A DNA stretch of 50,445 bases from CAZSRX01 sp964609675 [NCBI: uncultured Bacteroidota bacterium]. Lineage in GTDB: Bacteria; CLD3; SB21. The notes under the pieces are model-generated. The model worked only from the letters and a program-made list of their open reading frames with translations. It was not told the DNA's origin and made no database searches. The stretch spans positions 1-50,445 of the forward strand of contig CAZSRX010000030.1 in assembly GCA_964609675.1 (NCBI GenBank), written 5' to 3'. Below, piece by piece: positions 27,729 to 35,717 of this stretch. Made by a program: the position numbers and the translations under genes. The first letter of the stretch is position 1, and each line of letters opens with the position of its first letter.

Positions 27729-28319
27729 ATGTCAGATAAAATAAATAAAAACATAATTACAGCAATTGATAAAATATTTGCAATCCAAAGATTACACTTC
27801 TGGGAGATCGGAAAAGAGGATAAATTAAGTCCAATACAAATCCAATTTATAGAATATATCAGTAAAAATCCGGTAGATTTTTGCACAATATCCAATTTAT
27901 CTAAAGAATATGATCTTAAAAAACCGACCGTAAGCGATTCAGTTTCTTCCTTGATAGATAAAGGATATTTGAAAAAATTCCGGGACAATAAAGATGCGCG
28001 GGTGTTTTATTTCACCCTAACTGAAAAAATCCGTTCAAAACTATCGGATTTTGAAAAACGTTATGATAAATTGAATGCTGTTTTAAATACACTGCCTCTT
28101 GAAGAAAAAGAAATTCTCAGTAAAGTCTTATTGAAAATAATAAGTGAATATTATTCAGACGGTTCCATACAATCCGCAAAAATCTGCCTGACCTGTAGCA
28201 ATTTTGTCCGTAATCCCGCTAATTCGGACATGCCCTTTTACTGCGAATTTACTAAAGAATTTATGAAGTACATTGACCTTAAGGCCCACTGCCGATTCCA
28301 TGAAAATAATCGCCTTTAA
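27729..28319 (+). CDS. MarR-family regulator with cysteine-rich tail
   Basis: A 196-residue protein. Residues 1-140 form a MarR winged helix: the recognition region reads TISNLSKEYDLKKPTVSDSVSSLIDKGYLKK, and the wing has RDNKDARVFYFTLTEKI. The C-terminal 50 residues carry a cluster C-L-T-C ... F-Y-C-E-F ... H-C-R-F-H, which could bind zinc or an Fe-S cluster and act as a redox sensor. I recall related MarR proteins with such tails. The open frame extends upstream to 27369, but the true start is the ATG at 27729, after the promoter and operator. The gene lies between the exporter operon and the Fe-S protein gene, either of which may be its target. Confidence 0.85.
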   Translation: MSDKINKNIITAIDKIFAIQRLHFWEIGKEDKLSPIQIQFIEYISKNPVDFCTISNLSKEYDLKKPTVSDSVSSLIDKGYLKKFRDNKDARVFYFTLTEKIRSKLSDFEKRYDKLNAVLNTLPLEEKEILSKVLLKIISEYYSDGSIQSAKICLTCSNFVRNPANSDMPFYCEFTKEFMKYIDLKAHCRFHENNRL

Positions 28320-28380
28320 TTTATGCACGCTTAGATGAAAATAATATAACAAACTTTTAAAACATAACGAAAGTCTCATT

Positions 28381-29202
28381 ATGAAACGCAAAATCATCAA
28401 AATCGACGAAGAAAAATGCAACGGCTGCGGCGATTGCGTGCCTAACTGCGCTGAAGGCGCCATCCAGATTATTGACGGCAAAGCGCGGTTGATTAGCGAT
28501 ATGTTTTGCGACGGACTGGGCGCCTGCGTGGGCCATTGCCCGGAAGGCGCGATCACTATCGAAGAGCGTGAGGCGGAAGAGTATAACGAACGTAAAGTCA
28601 TGGATTATATCGTCAAACAGGGGCCGAATACGATTAAAGCCCATTTACGGCACATGAAAGACCACGGCGAGATGAAATTCCTGCAGGAAGCGATTGATTA
28701 TCTTAAAGAAAAAAACATTCCGGTGCCGGATCTTGAAAAAAGCGAGCCACTCGCCTGCGGCTGTCCGGGCTCTAAACAGCAGGTTATCATTCCCAAAGCC
28801 AAACAACAGTCATCCAGCCCGGTTGCAGAAATGGACTCCGAATTGCGGCAATGGCCGGTTCAGTTAGCCCTGCTCAACCCGAATGCGCCCTATTTTGAAA
28901 ATGCCGATTTGCTGGTTGCCGCCGACTGTGTGCCGTTCGCCTATCCGAATTTTCACCAGAGGTTCCTCAAGGATAAAATTCTGGTGGTTTTCTGCCCGAA
29001 GCTAGACAAAACGCTGGACATGTACGTGGAAAAATTAGCGACTTTGTTCGCAAACAAGAATATCAAGTCAGTAACGGTTCTTCACATGGAAGTCCCCTGT
29101 TGCGGCGGAACCGGATTTATCGTCCAGAAAGCTCTCCAAATGGCAAACAAAACCATGATGGTGAAAGATTACACGATTTCGCTGAACGGGGAAATTCTGT
29201 AA
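28381..29202 (+). CDS. Two-cluster 4Fe-4S protein
   Basis: A 273-residue cytoplasmic protein. The N-terminus holds a 2[4Fe-4S] ferredoxin domain with CNGCGDCVPNC (residues 13-23) and a second motif CDGLGACVGHC (about residues 43-53), each followed by a more distant use of CP/CA. The middle includes CGCPG near residue 122. The C-terminal domain (about residues 170-273) has VAADCVPFAYP, VVFCPKLD and VPCCGGTGF, whose cysteines may bind another cofactor. Similar stand-alone proteins occur in anaerobes, often near hcp or redox regulators. Electron partner unknown. It follows the MarR gene by 61 bp and may be controlled by it. Confidence 0.85.
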   Translation: MKRKIIKIDEEKCNGCGDCVPNCAEGAIQIIDGKARLISDMFCDGLGACVGHCPEGAITIEEREAEEYNERKVMDYIVKQGPNTIKAHLRHMKDHGEMKFLQEAIDYLKEKNIPVPDLEKSEPLACGCPGSKQQVIIPKAKQQSSSPVAEMDSELRQWPVQLALLNPNAPYFENADLLVAADCVPFAYPNFHQRFLKDKILVVFCPKLDKTLDMYVEKLATLFANKNIKSVTVLHMEVPCCGGTGFIVQKALQMANKTMMVKDYTISLNGEIL

Positions 29203-29590
29203 CCTCAATCCAAAAATATGATTTGCCAAATCTTTTAGACTTTGCAAATCTACCGTTCATGTATCATTTGCTTGCATCGCTAACTGTCGCGGTTACCGTT
29301 TATGTTTTTTTATCCGGTTACCTCAGCCTGATTGGTGATCCCGACAAGTCGGGACGAACCACAGGCTGAGTATCATGGCACGACATCTTTGATTACACAG
29401 CATAAATGCTGCTACCACCATTTATATGCTGATACGCTAGCTATCTTTAAATTGCGCGGCCTGCCATCGCGTACGTTTGATTGGTCAGCTACGAATACGG
29501 TATGATGCTCTGATGTTTATTTTAATGCGCGACCTGAAGATCGCTTCGGATTGAGGATGGGTAGCGAAATGTCCCGACTAATCGGGACAG
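29203..29590. other. Non-coding stretch with several hairpins
   Basis: No believable gene is seen on either strand. The stretch contains inverted repeats: GATTTGC/GCAAATC near 29220-29248, the nested structure at 29322-29370, CAGCAT-AA-ATGCTG at 29399-29412, and GTCCCGA-CTAA-TCGGGAC at 29571-29588. It runs straight into the 193-bp repeat block. Confidence 0.55.
29322..29370. repeat. Nested stem-loop (REP-like)
   Basis: An outer 9-bp stem (CTCAGCCTG with CAGGCTGAG) encloses an inner hairpin, TCCCGAC-AA-GTCGGGA (29339-29354). A related TCCCGA/TCGGGA hairpin lies at 29571-29588. The pair looks like extragenic palindromic elements that may be dispersed in the genome. Confidence 0.5.
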
Positions 29591-30292
29591 CGTCCAACGA
29601 AATTCATTTCGTTGACCCAACCACGGAGATTTGAACCTTCATGTTGTCCTTCGTCCAACGAAATTCATTTCGTTGACCCAACCACGCAGATTTGAATCTT
29701 CATGTTGTCCTTCGTCCAACGAATTTTAATTCGTTGCCCACCCACGAAGGCGAAAACTGCCCATGTGAACATGCTTCCTGCTCAAGAGCGGTTTATTTCC
29801 CCAGGATTGTGGACGAAATGAATTTCACCCGACAGCCGGACAAGCGTCCAACGAAATTCATTTCGTTGACCCAACCACGGAGATTTGAACCTTCATGTTG
29901 TCCTTCGTCCAACGAATTTTAATTCGTTGCCCACCCACGAAGGCGAAAACTGCCCATGTGAACATGCTTCCTGCTCAAGAGCGGTTTATTTCCCCAGGAT
30001 TGTGGACGAAATGAATTTCACCCGACAGCCGGACAAGCGTCCAACGAAATTCATTTCGTTGACCCACCCACGCAGATCTGAATCTTCATGTTGTCCTTCG
30101 TCCAACGAAATTTATTTCGTTGACCCAACAACGGAGACGAGAACTATCCATCCAAACATGCTTCTGCTAAAGAATGATGTTTTTATTCATGTTTATGGGC
30201 GAAATGAATTTCGCTCGACAGCCGGACAAGCGTCCAACGAAATTCATTTCGTTGACCCAACCACGAAGGTTCGCTCGACAGCTTTTAAATGT
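29591..30292. repeat. Left block of 193-bp palindromic tandem repeats
   Basis: Units begin with GTCCAACGAAATTCATTTCG at 29653, 29846, 30039 and 30232, each exactly 193 bp apart; a shorter copy starts at 29592. Each unit contains the hairpins CAACGAAAT-TC-ATTTCGTTG and CAACGAATT-TT-AATTCGTTG plus an inverted copy (GACGAAATGAATTTC) near its end. The first two full units are almost identical; the third is diverged in its middle. Because 193 is not a multiple of three, the reading frames inside change from unit to unit, so the array is not coding. Confidence 0.9.
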
Positions 30293-30307
30293 ACCCGCAA
30301 TCCAAAA

Positions 30308-30326
30308 GCAGGGGCTTCGCCCCTGC
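30308..30326 (-). terminator. GC-rich hairpin, possible terminator
   Basis: GCAGGGGC-TTC-GCCCCTGC, an 8-bp perfect stem, lies 17 bp after the stop of the orphan FISUMP fragment. On the minus strand TTTT follows. It may terminate transcription coming from the PEGA-FISUMP gene and separates the coding island from the left repeat block. Confidence 0.6.
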
Positions 30327-30343
30327 ACCCCAAATAGTCAACT

Positions 30344-30598
30344 TCAGTCCTTGACTAAACGAACCGAAAACGCGAGATACGTACCGTAGCCGTCGCCTTC
30401 TATGTAGGCGTTCTGGTACCCGGAGTTCACGTAGAGGTACCACGCGCCATCATTTCCGAACTCCGTCGACGACCAGAAGTACGCGCTGGAACCCACATCG
30501 CTACGGTAACAGCCAAAAAACGCGTCGAAACCGGAAGACCCACCGGGGATAATTTGTTTATAAGCGTTCGCGCCGCTTCCGCCCAAGCTGATTAACAT
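30344..30598 (-). pseudogene. Orphan FISUMP C-terminal half
   Basis: An 84-codon frame that matches only the second half of a FISUMP domain: LGGSGANAYKQIIPGG, FFGCYRSD, YFWSSTEFGN and the terminal FSVRLVKD. The complete FISUMP domain of the gene 46 bp upstream has the equivalent IGGEGSYGFNNLIG, LFSGYGNSD, KYWSATEEKN and YSLRLVKD, so the fragment begins exactly inside the domain. A TAA stands two codons before its ATG, and no signal peptide or N-terminal half exists. Its base composition is richer in GC than the upstream FISUMP domain. It is either a displaced 3' end or a remnant of a deleted paralogue; a short independent peptide is less likely. Confidence 0.75.
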
Positions 30599-30644
30599 AG
30601 TTTAATGTTCAGATTTTTCCTTAAATTTTAACCTAACGATGAAA

Positions 30645-33029
30645 TTAATCTTTTACTAACCTTAATGAATAATAATCATTTAGTTGTCCACTATTTACCA
30701 TCTTTATTTCTTGTCCTCCCTTACTAATATATACAATCCAAATATTATTTTTTTCCTCTGTTGCTGACCAATATTTTGTATAACTACCGATGCTAGAGAA
30801 ACTTTTATCTGAATTGCCATAGCCACTAAATAAAATATTAAACTGAATGTTCTGATTACCAATTAAATTATTAAAACCATATGATCCTTCCCCACCAATA
30901 AAATCTAAAAACTCTTTCCATTCATTTTTTGTAGGCATATGCCACCCTATTGGTACAGCCCTTTTTGACCCCTCCCAAGTATACAATCTGCCATATTTTT
31001 TACAATATTGGTCATTATTTCCATAACATAAAGATCCTTCACCAGAGTCATAATTTAGATTCTCAGCCAACCATATTTGATTTCCAATTTTAATTGTTTT
31101 ATAAATTTTTCCATCACGTAAATCAATAAAATTACTTTCATTAAGATTCAATTTTATTTTATCCTCATCGGTGAACGCAAATTCTATCGGTTCTTTGTAT
31201 CCTTCGGTTACCGTAATCGTTTTGTTTTTGATATTGCCGTAACCCTCCATCTGCGCTTTTACGGTGTAAGTTCCTATCAGCACCTGCTGGTCAAGACTCT
31301 TGCCCTTGTATATTTCTTTCCCGGTTTCATCGGTCAGCGTAAAATCCGCGCCGTCGGGCACGGAATACGCCATAATGCGGCCCTGCTTCGCAATAAACTG
31401 CGCCTGAATGGTCTCCACAGCCCCGTCGGCAAGACTCACGGTTTTCTTCACAGGCTGGTGTTTATCTTTGAGTATTTCTATCTCATAATTGCCCGGCTTC
31501 AATCGCGCCTGTAAATCACGGCTGAATTCCTTGTTCTCTATTCCGTTCACCATCACCTTCACGCCGGTCATTTCCGTCACGATTTTTATCGTTCCGAAAT
31601 TGGATTTTATGTCAATGGTTTTCGTCAGCGGCTCGCCGGCTTTCACGGTGATCGCGTCTTCGTAATCTATATACAGATCGGAATTCATCGTCAGCCGCAG
31701 GTTGTATTTCCCGGCGAGTATGCCCTCCGCTTCGCCTTTTTTCATGAGCGGCGTCGTGCCGATATATTCATTATCGAGATACACTTTCGCGCCGGAGGGT
31801 GTGGAATTAATCGTTACATCGGCAAACTGCGGTTTCAGCGTGAACGTCTGCTCCGTTACTTGCAGGTCTTTTACTTCCACGGATTTTTTCTCCGCGAAGT
31901 AGCGGTCGCGTTCCACCTCGATTTCATAAAACCCGGACTGGAACTCGTCGAATGTGAGCGGCGTCGTACCTTGCTTGAGCATGCCGTTGATTTTGACTTT
32001 TGCCCCGGCAGGCAATGACGTGATTTTCAATGTACCGAAATTCGGTGCGAGCGTTTTTTCCGGAATCCGGTTGATGCCGTCTTTGATGTCCACGGTAAAC
32101 GCCTGCGTGTGATATTTGGACTTCTTCAGTGTCAGCGTATGTGAACCCACGGACAGCTTGAGCCCGGAAAGAGGCGTCGTGCCGACTTCGATATCGCCGT
32201 CCAATACTTTCGCTTTATCTGGTATTGATGTTATGTGGACTATCCCAAAATTCAACGAAAGATCGGCTCCGGCGGTTGCCGTTTTATCTTCTTTCATTTC
32301 CACGGCCTGAGAGGTTTCCTCGTTTTCCTTAATCTGCACCGTAAATTCCTGTGTCGCGGCGTATCCGGATTTGGTGAATTTTATTTTATGTACGCCTGCG
32401 GGCAGGTTCAGCTTGATATCCTTGCTGAACACCGGATTACCAGCCACGCCGTTAATCACCGGTGTCGCGCCGTCCACCGGTAGTTTGAACACCGCCGTGC
32501 CGAACGATTCCTGTCCCGCCAAAATGATTGCGCCTTTGCCACGTCCTTCGGTCTTGATGCCGGCAAATTCATTTGCAATCAGCTTCATCACGCCGAGCAG
32601 GCCTTCAATATCGCCTTTGTAATCCTCGGTTTTGGTGAGTAAAATCTTGCCCGTGGAAACATCGAGCATGCGGATGTCGATGGTGTACAATTGCCCCATT
32701 TTACCAATATCGCCAGCGAACATGATTTCCGCGCCGAGTAACTGTCCCACCTGAACAGCGCATTCCGCGGAATTGCAGTTTTCGGTCAGCACCCAGTCTT
32801 GTTCCTTGAGAATGTCCTTCATTTTATCCCGTTCGATCATGTCAAAAGAATTCGTCTGGCTGAGCAAACTGCGAAACCGGTTGGTGAGGTTCAGCATGTC
32901 TTCTTTACTGAGGTTGGGACTGGCAAACTCAAGCACAGCGGCGGTTTGCTTTTTCTGCTGGGCTGTTAGCGGAAAAACAGCCGAAATAACAAACAAGCAT
33001 AAAATTATAGGGTATGCTAATCGTCTCAT
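30645..33029 (-). CDS. Secreted PEGA-repeat protein with C-terminal FISUMP domain
   Basis: A 794-residue exported protein. The start is the ATG at 33029, with GAGGA in front and a signal peptide MRRLAYPIILCLFVISAVFPLTAQ; the longer frame upstream lacks a signal. Residues about 28-165 form a CsgG/TolB-N-like domain (AAVLEFASPNLSKEDMLNLT...LLGAEIMFAGDI). Then come several PEGA domains (GIVHITSIPDKAKV, GTLKITSLPAGAKV, ADVTINSTPSGAKV and more degenerate copies). The last about 170 residues are a FISUMP domain with IGNQIWLAENL, YGRLYTWEGSK, GWHMPTKNEW, KYWSATE and SLRLVKD. The FISUMP part (30645 to about 31165) is clearly more AT-rich than the PEGA part. It is probably surface exposed; its role is unknown. 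Confidence 0.86.
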   Translation of the reverse strand: MRRLAYPIILCLFVISAVFPLTAQQKKQTAAVLEFASPNLSKEDMLNLTNRFRSLLSQTNSFDMIERDKMKDILKEQDWVLTENCNSAECAVQVGQLLGAEIMFAGDIGKMGQLYTIDIRMLDVSTGKILLTKTEDYKGDIEGLLGVMKLIANEFAGIKTEGRGKGAIILAGQESFGTAVFKLPVDGATPVINGVAGNPVFSKDIKLNLPAGVHKIKFTKSGYAATQEFTVQIKENEETSQAVEMKEDKTATAGADLSLNFGIVHITSIPDKAKVLDGDIEVGTTPLSGLKLSVGSHTLTLKKSKYHTQAFTVDIKDGINRIPEKTLAPNFGTLKITSLPAGAKVKINGMLKQGTTPLTFDEFQSGFYEIEVERDRYFAEKKSVEVKDLQVTEQTFTLKPQFADVTINSTPSGAKVYLDNEYIGTTPLMKKGEAEGILAGKYNLRLTMNSDLYIDYEDAITVKAGEPLTKTIDIKSNFGTIKIVTEMTGVKVMVNGIENKEFSRDLQARLKPGNYEIEILKDKHQPVKKTVSLADGAVETIQAQFIAKQGRIMAYSVPDGADFTLTDETGKEIYKGKSLDQQVLIGTYTVKAQMEGYGNIKNKTITVTEGYKEPIEFAFTDEDKIKLNLNESNFIDLRDGKIYKTIKIGNQIWLAENLNYDSGEGSLCYGNNDQYCKKYGRLYTWEGSKRAVPIGWHMPTKNEWKEFLDFIGGEGSYGFNNLIGNQNIQFNILFSGYGNSDKSFSSIGSYTKYWSATEEKNNIWIVYISKGGQEIKMVNSGQLNDYYSLRLVKD

Positions 33030-33147
33030 GCAAAATCCTCTGTTGTCATTCTGGTAAATAATCTGAATTTCAGTAATGAAATGTACATTATAATCACCCA
33101 TTTTTCAAGAAAAAATATTTCCTATTCATAACCCTTCGTCTGACAAA

Positions 33148-33637
33148 CGTCCAACGAAATTCATTTCGTTGCCCCAACCACGGAGATTTGAACCTTCATG
33201 TTGTCCTTCGTCCAACGAATTTTAATTCGTTGCCCACCCACGAAGGCGAAAACTGCCCATGTGAACATGCTTCCTGCTCAAGAGCGGTTTATTTCCCCAG
33301 GATTGTGGACGAAATGAATTTCACCCGACAGCCGGACAAACGTCCAACGAAATTCATTTCGTTGCCCCAACCACGGAGATTTGAACCTTCATGTTGTCCT
33401 TCGTCCAACGAATTTTAATTCGTTGCCCACCCACGAAGGCGAAAACTGCCCATGTGAACATGCTTCCTGCTCAAGAGCGGTTTATTTCCCCAGGATTGTG
33501 GACGAAATGAATTTCACCCGACAGCCGGACAAGCGTCCAACGAAATTCATTTCGTTGACCCAACCACGCAGATTTGAATCTTCATGTTGTCCTTCATTCA
33601 ACGAATTTCATTTCGTTGCCCAACCACGAAGACGATA
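33148..33637. repeat. Right block of 193-bp palindromic tandem repeats
   Basis: Units of the same element and in the same orientation as the left block start at 33149, 33342 and 33535, again 193 bp apart; the third is partial and ends in a variant CAACGAATTTCATTTCGTTG. The full units are nearly identical to the units at 29653-30038 (the encoded shadow peptides differ by about one residue). The two blocks thus form direct repeats around the PEGA-FISUMP gene and its orphan tail. Confidence 0.9.
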
Positions 33638-33773
33638 CCACAAACCCTCTTATTTCCAAAGCTAATATTTTCTGATACTTAACCCAAAACACGCTTGTTG
33701 ATATTTATCAATTTGATTTTCTGTCCATTTTTTTGTATATTAAGAAATCCACCTCAAAAAAACAGGAGCCTAT
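33638..33773. other. AT-rich leader of the zincin gene
   Basis: Non-coding stretch between the right repeat block and the metalloprotease gene. It holds the AGGAG ribosome site just before 33774. I see no convincing promoter or structure. Confidence 0.4.
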
Positions 33774-35543
33774 ATGATACAAAATCTTATTGCCTTGGCA
33801 TTCACTATTTTATTATTATTCACAAATCTCACTTTCTCCCAAAGCCTATTTCTGGGTAAGAAAACCATGGTTTTCCTGAATAACAAGGACACAACTAAAT
33901 TTCTTGATCTAAAAAAAATGGTAACGGATAATGACGGCCATATAATCCATTGTTTCCCACCAAAAATTTTTCAGGGTTATATAACCGAAAAAGCCAAAAC
34001 CGAGTTACAAAAAACGGGCTTACCTGTCAGATTCGTCACTGACAGAATTGATCCGAATACAGAGGGCTTAACAAAAAAGGATCAGTTTATCGTAAATTCA
34101 TGGAATAAGTGGTATGCCAAATCCATGGCTACCCGCGGTGATGACAAGGATGGCGACAAGGACAAGCCCGCCCTGAAACCCGGACGTAATGAAACCAGCG
34201 AATACATGATTGGAAGTGTTTCCGTTGGAATAGTATTTGTTGAAAGCGACGGTACATCCGATCCGAACAGCGAAAACTGGACGCAGGAAGACAAAGAAGA
34301 TGTTTTCCACCAGATACAAAAAGGCCTTGAATGGTGGACAGAAAGAGGTGGTTACCGGGCCAGCTTATCCTGGACTTACGACTTCAAAACCGTAAAAACC
34401 AAATATGAACCGATTATACATTCCAGTGAGGATGCCGAAAACTGGATAAAGGACGTCTCTTTAAAATTAGGTCATGGCACCGGCAACTTTCATGATATCA
34501 ACCGTAATTATGCCAACGCGCTAAGGGATAAAAACAGGACAGACTGGGCTTTTGTAATTTATGTCATTAATGCCACCAATGACGAGGACGGCGACTGGAA
34601 AGGCGGAGGCTCCGTGGCATGGGCCAATCTCGGAGGGCCGCTTATGGTCATCACCAACCGTTGTGATGGCTGGGGCTATACGAGAGTCTGGGAGGTGGTC
34701 GCCCATGAAACCGGCCATATATTCAACGCGCTGGATGAGTACAAAGGCGCCTCCAACGGCAATGAAAGGCACGGTCTCCTGAAAGTCATCAATGGTAACG
34801 CCGAAGAGGGCGGCATAGTTAAAAAGAATTGCATCATGAAAGCAAACGGGGCTGTACTTTGCGAGTATACCGCAGGCCAGGTAGGCTGGGTCGATGACAA
34901 TTTCGACGGTGTATTTGAGGTGGATTACCTTAACATATCCAGAAATTTTAACCTTAAGTTGGCCAAAGCTGAAGCCGAAAAACTTAAAGCAATGGGATAC
35001 AATTATAAGGTTGATTATATCAACCCGCTCGAGGAAAAAAATAAGAAGTTTTATACCGAGGATTTTACCCGCAATACAAGAGGTTGGCCTGAAGACGCTA
35101 ACACCACCATTAAAAATGGATATTATAATTTAGATGGTAACTCACCCATGCCGGTTTGGCTTCCGGATGTTTATAACGATTTTTCTATGACAGTACAGGC
35201 TAAATGGACCGGAGGAGTAGAGTCCGCCGGTTACAGTATAGATATAGTATCGTCTCCATCCGGAAAAGTATATTCTCTGGCGCTGACCGGTGATGGATAC
35301 GAGGCCCACAATACCGCGCAAAGCGGGGTGGAATTTATACGCAACTACCTTCCTCATAAATCTATTAAAATTAAGGATTGGAATACTATAAAAATCGAGT
35401 GTATTAAAGATAAAATATCTTACTATATTAACAACCAGTTGATAACTTCTTACAAAGACGACAAAGCCGCCGATCGCTCGATAAGCTTATATGTTGATCA
35501 GAACACAAAAGTGTCCTTCGACAACATTATTATCTCAAAATAG
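33774..35543 (+). CDS. Secreted zinc metalloprotease-like protein
   Basis: A 589-residue exported protein with a signal peptide (MIQNLIALAFTILLLFTNLTFS). The middle is a zincin domain with VVAHETGHIFNALDEYKG near residue 313: HExxH gives two zinc ligands and the catalytic Glu, and the following DEY resembles the M64-like HExGHxxxxLxDEY pattern. The exact peptidase family is not certain. The C-terminal 165 residues (from about FYTEDFTRNTRGW) form a concanavalin/laminin-G-like jelly roll of the kind found in DUF1080-type proteins, with FDNIIISK at the end. I see no typical T9SS C-terminal sorting domain. It follows the right repeat block and has a good AGGAG site. Confidence 0.8.
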   Translation: MIQNLIALAFTILLLFTNLTFSQSLFLGKKTMVFLNNKDTTKFLDLKKMVTDNDGHIIHCFPPKIFQGYITEKAKTELQKTGLPVRFVTDRIDPNTEGLTKKDQFIVNSWNKWYAKSMATRGDDKDGDKDKPALKPGRNETSEYMIGSVSVGIVFVESDGTSDPNSENWTQEDKEDVFHQIQKGLEWWTERGGYRASLSWTYDFKTVKTKYEPIIHSSEDAENWIKDVSLKLGHGTGNFHDINRNYANALRDKNRTDWAFVIYVINATNDEDGDWKGGGSVAWANLGGPLMVITNRCDGWGYTRVWEVVAHETGHIFNALDEYKGASNGNERHGLLKVINGNAEEGGIVKKNCIMKANGAVLCEYTAGQVGWVDDNFDGVFEVDYLNISRNFNLKLAKAEAEKLKAMGYNYKVDYINPLEEKNKKFYTEDFTRNTRGWPEDANTTIKNGYYNLDGNSPMPVWLPDVYNDFSMTVQAKWTGGVESAGYSIDIVSSPSGKVYSLALTGDGYEAHNTAQSGVEFIRNYLPHKSIKIKDWNTIKIECIKDKISYYINNQLITSYKDDKAADRSISLYVDQNTKVSFDNIIISK

Positions 35544-35717
35544 CTCTGTTTGGTAGAATCTATAGTCAATTTTATTTACTTGTGGACTCTTATATAACTT
35601 AACCCGATAAAATTGAGAAAAATATATTTCTTTTTTGTGTCTTATCATCCCCAATATACCGGGTTCATGGATAATGTATGATTTTCGATTAGCCGATAGT
35701 TTGAAAAAGGGAATTGT

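Noticed and set aside
29591-30292. CRISPR array
   Set aside because: The period is 193 bp with near-identical sequence over the whole unit, so there are no unique spacers, and no cas genes are near.
29692-30337. Frames of 76 and 150 residues rich in Cys and Arg (also at 33188-33665)
   Set aside because: They are translations of the 193-bp repeat, which shifts frame in every unit and is built of palindromes; no ribosome site or domain supports coding.
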